Shown here: in pieces, positions 6,921 to 11,711 of the stretch
How the letters are laid out: the number at the start of each line of letters is the position of its first letter
How positions within the stretch are numbered: the first letter of the stretch is position 1
NCBI GenBank assembly: GCA_945897695.1
Contig: CAMDGW010000060.1
Span: forward strand, 1 to 11,711
Direction of reading: 5' to 3'
Length of the DNA: 11,711 bases
DNA from: Pseudobacteriovorax antillogorgiicola
GTDB taxonomy: Bacteria > Bdellovibrionota_B > Oligoflexia > Oligoflexales > RGVZ01
Notes under the pieces: model-generated
The model's database searches: none
Told to the model about the DNA's origin: nothing
Seen by the model: the letters and a program-made list of their open reading frames with translations, nothing else
Program-made: the position numbers and the translations under genes

Positions 6921-8300
6921 TTAGAAAAATAATTTATACGGCTGAAAAAACTGATTTAAACCTACGCTTATCCCCCGACTTTTTGTGGTACCAAGAGAGA
7001 CGCCGTAATCCACCCGAAGGATAAGGCGAAACACCTGAGGGATGGAAATCCTGACACCGCCTCCAACGGAGGTCTCACGACCACCAGCTGGCGAGTCGCC
7101 GTGAATCCATGCTGAGCCCGTATCCATAAAAACTGCAGGCTGGATATGAGCGTATTTAAATCTAGCGGCAATAATCCGGGCTTCAAAATTTGCATAGGCG
7201 ATCTTATTGCCAAAGTGAATACCGTCCGGCAGTCCGCGAATTGAGTCAAAGCCACCCAAGTAGTAGAGACCACCTAAAGTATGATCAGTTGTAGAGCCAA
7301 GCAGCAGATGAGCTGCCATATTCACGTCAGAAGGCAAGAGCCAGTATCCAAACCATTCCGTCTCAGAAAATGTTCCCGCTTCATCTGGAGACCGAGATCG
7401 TCCCCAGAGGGCGCGCCCCTTAAGTCCCTGCATGTTAAGGCCTTGAACCCCCAAACCGTCGACGGCAATGATCCCACCCAACATACCGCCATATCCTGCG
7501 TTCTTATTCAGATGCAGGCCTCTGGGAGCCACTAGCTGCTTATTTCCCGGTTTATCTTGGGCTGAAAATGAGGACGGACTTTCGCGGGATGCCTGAAATT
7601 GAAGGCCTGCCTGTAAAGACCCTGCACTTGCAAACTGCATGACTGGATAAAGGAATTGAAATTTAGCTGTGAGAGACTCGCTATCAGCAAAGCCATACAT
7701 CGCGCCACTGTCTTCGTAAAATGATCTCCGCCTACGATCAAGCCAGAGCTCACCACCCCAAAGACCACGCCCTTGCCAGGCTCGTGGAGATTTAAAAAAA
7801 AGAAATCCTCCAGGGGGTCGATTGCCGTATCGACGCACCTCACCTCCGAGCGCCAAAAGACGCCCGAAAGCATTGGTCTCATATCCGCCGGCAATTAATA
7901 ACGGAGTCCCACCACCGTAAACACCACGAATAACCGGAATGCGCGTCCATTTTTCTGAAATTGAAATCGAAACTCTACAAGAATTTTCCGACAACATTTC
8001 TAGCCGTACATCGGCTGAGCTGAAAATATCTGTGGTCAAGATTTTAGTTCGCAGCCTCTCAATATCTTCCTGCGAATTTATTTCAATGCGACCTAGGTCA
8101 AGATAATCTCGCAACCACGACTCGTCAGTTCTTTCGAGTCCAGCGATCACGGCCGTTAAATTGACACAGTGAGTATTACCATCTAAACCATCATCGCCTG
8201 ATGGGCCTAGTCCTGCCAAATCTGCCGCTGCAGCCGGCCAAGCAAAAAGCACAACAACAGCTAAATATTTCCCAATTTTTTTTGAAAAAAACTGCTTCAT
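6921..8300 (-). CDS. Compact Omp85-family outer-membrane beta-barrel protein with one POTRA domain
   Basis: 459 residues from ATG 8300. A signal peptide is visible (MKQFFSKKIGKYLAVVVLFAWPAAAA, likely cleaved near residue 26). About 46-118 looks like one POTRA domain: a helix with DESWLRDYLDLG, then IERLRTKILTTDIFSSADVRLE and the closing strand CRVSISISEKW. Cys45 and Cys108 flank it and may pair. The rest (about 119-459) is a barrel with the Omp85 hallmarks LGGFDSIRGLPDG (348-360, the VRGF/Y-type loop motif), AVFMDTGSAW (389-398), VGGGVRISIP (412-421) and LRVDYGVSLG (428-437). It ends in Phe, as outer-membrane barrels commonly do. Omp85 proteins insert or export proteins or move lipids; which applies here cannot be told. 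A TTG-initiated extension to 8363 is less likely because it would precede the signal peptide. The start is one nucleotide after the hldD stop with no strong ribosome binding site of its own, so translational coupling is likely. Confidence 0.9.
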   Translation of the reverse strand: MKQFFSKKIGKYLAVVVLFAWPAAAADLAGLGPSGDDGLDGNTHCVNLTAVIAGLERTDESWLRDYLDLGRIEINSQEDIERLRTKILTTDIFSSADVRLEMLSENSCRVSISISEKWTRIPVIRGVYGGGTPLLIAGGYETNAFGRLLALGGEVRRYGNRPPGGFLFFKSPRAWQGRGLWGGELWLDRRRRSFYEDSGAMYGFADSESLTAKFQFLYPVMQFASAGSLQAGLQFQASRESPSSFSAQDKPGNKQLVAPRGLHLNKNAGYGGMLGGIIAVDGLGVQGLNMQGLKGRALWGRSRSPDEAGTFSETEWFGYWLLPSDVNMAAHLLLGSTTDHTLGGLYYLGGFDSIRGLPDGIHFGNKIAYANFEARIIAARFKYAHIQPAVFMDTGSAWIHGDSPAGGRETSVGGGVRISIPQVFRLILRVDYGVSLGTTKSRGISVGLNQFFQPYKLFF

Positions 8301-8301
8301 G

Positions 8302-9288
8302 TCAAAGATATGGATCATCTTTGGCAAGGTAATTAGCGACGTAATCAAACACTCCATCCTCAAGGGATGTCATTTTCTTCTTATATCCTGTGCGCTGTCT
8401 TAACTCTTCTAAGGTTGCTTCCGTGAAATACTGATACTGACCCCGAAGTTGTTCGGGCATTTCGATCCATTCAAATTTTTCTTTTTTCTCACCGACAGCT
8501 CGAAACACTGCGCGACCAAGGTCAGCAAAAGTTCTTGCCTTGCCCGAGCCAAGATTAAAGACACCGCTAACAGCAACCCTGCGCACGCTGTACAAATGGT
8601 ACATCACGTCAACCACATCTTTGACGTAGACAAAATCGCGTTTTTGCTCGCCATGTCCAAAGTCAGGGCGGTAGCTTTTGAATAATTTTAGGGAGCCCTT
8701 ATGACTCACCTGTGGGAAAGCGTGATAGACGACACTTGCTTGACCGCCTTTGTGGTATTCCTGGGGGCCATAAACATTAAAAAACTTAAGACCTGCCCAA
8801 AAAGGAGGTTTTGCTGGCTGCCTCATGACCCATAGGTCAAATAGCTGCTTACTGTAGCCGTATGGGTTAATTGGGCGCAGTTTTGATAGGTTTTTAGGTT
8901 GATCACTATATCCATCATCACCGGCTCCGTAAGTCGCAGCTGATGAGGCATAAACAAAGGGAATCTTATTCTTAGAGCAAAAATCCCAAAGCTTCATCGA
9001 GTAATGGAGATTATTTTCAACGAGATAATCCACATCCGTTGCTGTTGTGGACGAACAAGCACCCATATGGAATATGGCATCAATCGTGCGACCTTTGGGC
9101 AAGTTCTCAAGCCATTCAAAAAACCGGTCTTTGTGGACAATATCGGTAATTTGGCGTTTGACGAGGTTTTTCCATTTAATACCTTCGCCCATGCGGTCAA
9201 CAACAACCACATCGGAAATGCCCTTTTCATTAAGCTTCCAGATCAAAGCTGATCCAATAAAACCAGCGCCACCCGTGACGATAATCAT
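8302..9288 (-). CDS. hldD: ADP-L-glycero-D-manno-heptose 6-epimerase
   Basis: 328 residues, close to the E. coli enzyme (310). HldD (RfaD) is a cytoplasmic short-chain dehydrogenase/reductase-type epimerase. It converts ADP-D-glycero-D-manno-heptose into ADP-L-glycero-D-manno-heptose, the precursor of the LPS inner core. Visible family features are the nucleotide-binding GGAGFIG (6-12), HMGACSSTT (74-82), YASSAATYG (113-121), the catalytic Tyr143-x3-Lys147 in NPYGYSK, FFNVYGP (169-175), HKG with Lys180 matching the second active-site base of the E. coli enzyme, and KRDFVYVKDV (216-225). I chose ATG 9288 because GGAGGG (9302-9297) lies 8 nt upstream and MIIVTGG is the normal N-terminus. A TTG at 9357 would add 23 unrelated residues. 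Its stop is one base before the Omp85 gene, and it diverges from tatB across 85 bp. Confidence 0.96.
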   Translation of the reverse strand: MIIVTGGAGFIGSALIWKLNEKGISDVVVVDRMGEGIKWKNLVKRQITDIVHKDRFFEWLENLPKGRTIDAIFHMGACSSTTATDVDYLVENNLHYSMKLWDFCSKNKIPFVYASSAATYGAGDDGYSDQPKNLSKLRPINPYGYSKQLFDLWVMRQPAKPPFWAGLKFFNVYGPQEYHKGGQASVVYHAFPQVSHKGSLKLFKSYRPDFGHGEQKRDFVYVKDVVDVMYHLYSVRRVAVSGVFNLGSGKARTFADLGRAVFRAVGEKKEKFEWIEMPEQLRGQYQYFTEATLEELRQRTGYKKKMTSLEDGVFDYVANYLAKDDPYL

Positions 9289-9373
9289 TTGCGCGACCCT
9301 CCATTTGGGGCTAGACTCCCATCCTGCCATAGTTTTCGCGTAGTTGGAATTGTTCAAGTGAGACTATTTTTCG

Positions 9374-9754
9374 ATGGGCATTGGATTTCTTGAATTAGTT
9401 GTCATCGCCCTGGCTGCACTCGTGCTGCTTGGCCCTCAGAGGCTGCCTGAAATCATGCGCCAGGTAGCTAAATTCTATGTCCATATACGAAGAACCTCCA
9501 ACGATTTCAAAAGTGCTTTTGATCACGTAGTGCAAGAGGCCGAAGTGGAGCTTAAGCGGTCAGAATTGTCCCAACTAGAAGCCTCAATCAAAAAACGCGC
9601 AACGGAGCTCGCCAAAACCTCTTCCGTCCCTATCCAGGCAGAACAGGAGCTTGGCCAGGAAAACGCGCCCGCTCCGACCAACGCCCCCAGACCGCGGCTA
9701 GACGAGGTTCCAACATGGGATCAAGTTCAAGAAAAGGGTCCAGGCGAGTCATAA
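9374..9754 (+). CDS. tatB: Sec-independent (Tat) translocase subunit, TatB type
   Basis: 126 residues with the TatA/B architecture: a short N-terminal membrane helix (about 4-19, GFLELVVIALAALVLL with Glu7), a Gly-Pro hinge (20-21), the motif LGPQRLPEIMRQVAKF and an amphipathic helix to about 45. A charged helical region follows (about 50-90), then a Pro/Ala-rich tail. GPQRLP after the hinge is characteristic of TatB rather than TatA (usually FG). TatB works with TatC in the inner membrane to recognise twin-arginine signal peptides of folded exported proteins. Neither tatC nor tatA is in the window. The ribosome binding site is weak (GTGAG about 10 nt before the ATG). lysA starts 23 nt downstream, so the two are probably co-transcribed. 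A bifunctional TatA/B role cannot be excluded. Confidence 0.88.
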   Translation: MGIGFLELVVIALAALVLLGPQRLPEIMRQVAKFYVHIRRTSNDFKSAFDHVVQEAEVELKRSELSQLEASIKKRATELAKTSSVPIQAEQELGQENAPAPTNAPRPRLDEVPTWDQVQEKGPGES

Positions 9755-9777
9755 GCACCAGTTGAAGGAGAAGATTC

Positions 9778-11070
9778 GTGAATTGGTTGAACGAATTTCC
9801 TGTCCCCAATTTAAGAAGAGACCATAGCAGCGGATTGCTCGAGCTAGGTGGTGCCAGTGTAGCCCAGTTAGCCAGAACTTTTGGAACCCCTCTTTATCTC
9901 TATGATTTTGACAGAATTGCCTCGCGCGCCGAGGAAATCAACTCTGAACTTCGCAAAATCTCGGAAGGTTCCCGCGCCTTTTACGCTATGAAAGCTCTCA
10001 GCAACATCTCTGTTCTAAAGGTCATTCACGGCAAAGGTTTAGGGATGGACGTCGTCAGCGGCGGCGAAATTGAGCGCGCATTAGCTGCCGGAGTAACTGG
10101 CGGAGAGATTGTGTTTTCTGGAGTCGCTAAAACCGAAGAGGAAATCAGGCTTGGCATCAGGGAAAAAATCGCCTGTTTTAACATTGAGTCCCCCCACGAG
10201 GTTGCTGAACTGATCAGGCTGGCAAAGGGCTGCGGGCATAAAGTTCCGGTGGCGCTGCGCATTAATCCGGATGTTGATGGGAAGACTCACGCCAAAATCA
10301 ACACGGGACTCGCTGAAACAAAATTTGGACTAAGCCCAGAATTGGCAAAAAAATTAACTCTTGAGATTATGTCATGCCCTGATCTGTCACTATTAGGTGT
10401 TAGCTGTCACATTGGCAGTCAAATCTTTGATCTCAATACAATCAAAGCTGCAGCTCTGAGTGTGAAAGATTTTGCTCTTGAACTCTTAAGGCTAGGAGCA
10501 CCAATCACCCACGTCGATATGGGTGGAGGGTTAGGGGTTGCCTACGGACCGACGGAAGAAACACCCCAACCGTCATTTAGCGCCTGGGTCGAAGCTGCAA
10601 AAAACGCCCTCCCGGATAAGTCATTTGATCTGCACCTTGAACCTGGTAGGTCCATCGTAGCAGATGCAGGAATACTAGTGACCGAGGTCATAGATGTAAA
10701 ACCTGCACAGAAAAAAACGTTTGCCATTGTTGATGCGGGGATGACCGAGCTAGTTCGCCCAGCTATGTATGATGCTTACCATCACGTCACACCAGTTGAA
10801 CATAAAGGCGTTACAACTAAATTTTTAACATACGATATCGTTGGTCCCGTCTGTGAGACTTCGTGCTGGCTAGCCTCGGGTGTAAAATTACCTGAGCTTA
10901 AGCGCAATGACCTTGTCGCCATTTTAACGGCTGGAGCCTACGGCATGTCGATGGCGTCGAACTATAATACGCGTAATCGACCTGCCGAAGTTGCCGTTAT
11001 CTCTGGTAAAGCAAAAGTCATACGTAAAAGAGAAACGCTCAGATCCCTGTGGGAATCTGAGCTCGTCTAA
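9778..11070 (+). CDS. lysA: Diaminopimelate decarboxylase
   Basis: 430 residues, the usual length. LysA is a cytoplasmic PLP enzyme (alanine-racemase-like barrel, fold type III) that decarboxylates meso-diaminopimelate to L-lysine, the last lysine step. Visible are the PLP lysine Lys72 in FYAMKALSN, SGGEIERALAAG, the His211 motif HIGSQI, the glycine-rich VDMGGGLGV, the phosphate-binding EPGRSIV (288-294), the active-site Cys359-Glu360 in GPVCETSCWLA, and AYGMSMASNYN near the C-terminus. One oddity: the usual CE-S/T-x-D motif reads CETSC, with Cys363 where Asp is expected. The start is GTG 9778, supported by AAGGAG at 9765-9770 with a 7-nt spacer. It follows tatB by 23 nt and converges on the cytochrome gene 30 nt away. 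Arginine or ornithine decarboxylases of the same fold are less likely given length and motifs. Confidence 0.96.
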   Translation: MNWLNEFPVPNLRRDHSSGLLELGGASVAQLARTFGTPLYLYDFDRIASRAEEINSELRKISEGSRAFYAMKALSNISVLKVIHGKGLGMDVVSGGEIERALAAGVTGGEIVFSGVAKTEEEIRLGIREKIACFNIESPHEVAELIRLAKGCGHKVPVALRINPDVDGKTHAKINTGLAETKFGLSPELAKKLTLEIMSCPDLSLLGVSCHIGSQIFDLNTIKAAALSVKDFALELLRLGAPITHVDMGGGLGVAYGPTEETPQPSFSAWVEAAKNALPDKSFDLHLEPGRSIVADAGILVTEVIDVKPAQKKTFAIVDAGMTELVRPAMYDAYHHVTPVEHKGVTTKFLTYDIVGPVCETSCWLASGVKLPELKRNDLVAILTAGAYGMSMASNYNTRNRPAEVAVISGKAKVIRKRETLRSLWESELV

Positions 11071-11087
11071 TTTAACTAAATTGTTTG

Positions 11088-11102
11088 AACCCTCGAAGGG
11101 TT
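11088..11102. other. Small hairpin between lysA and the cytochrome gene
   Basis: AACCCT (11088-11093), loop CGA and AGGGTT (11097-11102) form a 6-bp stem that overlaps the last codon positions of the - strand cytochrome gene (TAA at 11103-11101). No T-tract follows in the + direction, and only an interrupted AT-rich stretch follows in the - direction (including AATTTA/TAAATT, 11069-11082). A weak terminator for either gene is possible. Confidence 0.35.
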
Positions 11103-11556
11103 ACTTGCCCCAATCGCGGATTTTGGCAATCAAGCCCTTCACCTCGTCGTCACTCAAAACAGCACCCCAAGGTGGCATCGTTCCTGATAATCCCACTGCC
11201 GCCCCACCTTCTTTGATGACTTTTGCTATGTGAGTATCATCGACTTTCGCTTGCCATGCTTTATCGTGGAAATTTCTTGGTTTTGGGTTCATAGCTAATG
11301 CCGCAGCTCCATCTGCCTTACCATCAACACCATGACAGCTACTACATAATGAAGAGTACTTCTCAGAAATCGGATCTGCTGCCAACGTCTCAACCTTTGC
11401 AGCAGGCAGGTCACCTTTATCAGTTAACTTAAGCTGACTTGCGCTGGTAATTTGGCGCTCAGACGTAAACTGTTTCCAGTAAGGAACTGGATTATATTGG
11501 TCCATACATGAGGACACAAACATGGCACACGCGAGAATGGCTAAAATGGCTCTCAT
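11101..11556 (-). CDS. Lipoprotein mono-heme class I cytochrome c
   Basis: 151 residues from ATG 11556. The N-terminus MRAILAILACAMFVSSC ends in lipobox VSSC, with Cys17 the likely lipidated residue, so the protein should be anchored facing the periplasm. The heme site is CSSCH (71-75), with His75 as proximal ligand. The expected distal ligand is Met127 in GTMPPWG. The C-terminus DDEVKGLIAKIRDWG is the usual closing helix of small class I cytochromes c. It would shuttle electrons between respiratory complexes; the partner is unknown because no oxidase or reductase gene is nearby. I preferred ATG 11556 (GAGGT 11571-11567 upstream, spacer 10 nt) over a TTG at 11577. A well-spaced promoter lies just upstream. 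It converges on lysA. Confidence 0.93.
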   Translation of the reverse strand: MRAILAILACAMFVSSCMDQYNPVPYWKQFTSERQITSASQLKLTDKGDLPAAKVETLAADPISEKYSSLCSSCHGVDGKADGAAALAMNPKPRNFHDKAWQAKVDDTHIAKVIKEGGAAVGLSGTMPPWGAVLSDDEVKGLIAKIRDWGK

Positions 11557-11588
11557 AATTTGCTCTACCTCAATCAAGTCAGACCAAT

Positions 11589-11617
11589 ACTATAGCAAAG
11601 GCGTGGGGGCTAGTTAA
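11589..11617 (-). promoter_or_regulatory. Sigma70-type promoter of the cytochrome c gene
   Basis: On the - strand TTAACT (11617-11612; 4 of 6 matches to TTGACA) is followed after exactly 17 bp by TATAGT (11594-11589; 5 of 6 matches to TATAAT). The predicted start near 11582 gives a leader of about 26 nt to ATG 11556. Confidence 0.6.
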
Positions 11618-11681
11618 AGGAGTAATTTCTTGGAAATTTCTGCCGAGTATAGCCCCTGGATTTCAAAAATCTTGTACCTTG

Positions 11682-11711
11682 ATGTCTCACCCTAAATCAA
11701 AACCACATCCT
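11682..11711 (+). CDS. Possible first codons of a gene running off the right edge
   Basis: ATG 11682 opens ten codons (MSHPKSKPHP) to the end of the window, with no ribosome binding site of its own. A short frame starting at TTG 11630, with AAAGGAG (11616-11622) at ideal spacing, ends at TAA 11693-11695, so it overlaps this ATG by 14 nt. It could be a 21-codon leader peptide coupled to the next gene. Too little is visible to be sure either is translated. Confidence 0.22.
   Translation, partial: MSHPKSKPHP

Noticed and set aside
9289..9357. N-terminal extension of HldD by 23 residues from TTG 9357
   Set aside because: The family begins at MIIVTGG, and the best ribosome binding site in the region (9302-9297) lies inside this extension, directly serving ATG 9288.
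9344..9357. Imperfect palindrome TTGGAATTGTTCAA between hldD and tatB as an operator
   Set aside because: Only four of seven positions are symmetric, which is easily chance in an AT-rich intergenic stretch. No well-spaced -35/-10 pair could be fixed in either direction there.
1..11711. Mobile elements, CRISPR arrays, tRNA/rRNA genes, toxin-antitoxin pairs
   Set aside because: No regularly spaced repeats, transposase or integrase motifs, cloverleaf-like segments or small paired frames were seen on either strand.

Overview
The window reads as an ordinary, densely packed chromosomal stretch of a Gram-negative bacterium. Outer-membrane biology is prominent: an LPS-heptose epimerase, an Omp85-type beta-barrel protein, two lipoproteins (one of them a c-type cytochrome) and a TatB-type Tat translocase component. 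The full-length SMC, the style of the lipoproteins and the mixed codon use would fit a Bdellovibrionota/Oligoflexia-like or other former deltaproteobacterial lineage. That placement is an impression, not something the sequence proves. I see no insertion sequence, integrase, phage gene, CRISPR array, tRNA or rRNA.

Layout, left to right. (1) Positions 1-720, + strand: the 3' end of a gene of unknown function, probably for an exported beta-rich protein. (2) 811-4455, +: smc, the chromosome-organising ATPase, complete, ending at a strong bidirectional terminator (4476-4504). (3) 4514-5965, -: a 483-residue protein with two membrane segments, a roughly 110-residue likely periplasmic domain and a long cytoplasmic coiled coil; I do not recognise the family. 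(4) 5966-6143: divergent control region with a clear -10 box and tandem CTAGAC half-sites. (5) 6144-6920, +: a lipoprotein that appears to contain two copies of one beta-rich domain. (6) 6921-8300, -: a compact Omp85-family outer-membrane protein with a single POTRA domain. (7) 8302-9288, -: hldD, one nucleotide upstream of the Omp85 gene and so very probably co-transcribed and translationally coupled with it. (8) 9374-9754, +: tatB-like gene, divergent from hldD. (9) 9778-11070, +: lysA, with a GTG start and a strong ribosome binding site 23 nt after tatB. (10) 11101-11556, -: a lipoprotein mono-heme cytochrome c with a good sigma70-type promoter. (11) 11557-11711: control region and possibly the first codons of a + strand gene.

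How the genes relate. hldD and the Omp85 gene form a two-gene envelope unit: HldD makes the heptose precursor for the LPS inner core, and the Omp85 protein would sit in the same outer membrane. tatB and lysA form a short + strand pair with no obvious biochemical link. smc, the coiled-coil gene, the lipoprotein gene and the cytochrome gene look like single-gene units. Three convergent pairs are packed very tightly: smc/coiled-coil share one terminator, lipoprotein/Omp85 stop codons abut with no base between them, and lysA/cytochrome are 30 nt apart.

I did not find a convincing new multi-gene system. The most interesting items are the receptor-shaped coiled-coil membrane protein, an Asp-to-Cys change in a normally conserved position of the LysA active-site motif, the hldD-Omp85 coupling, and the internally duplicated lipoprotein with an apparently activator-type promoter.
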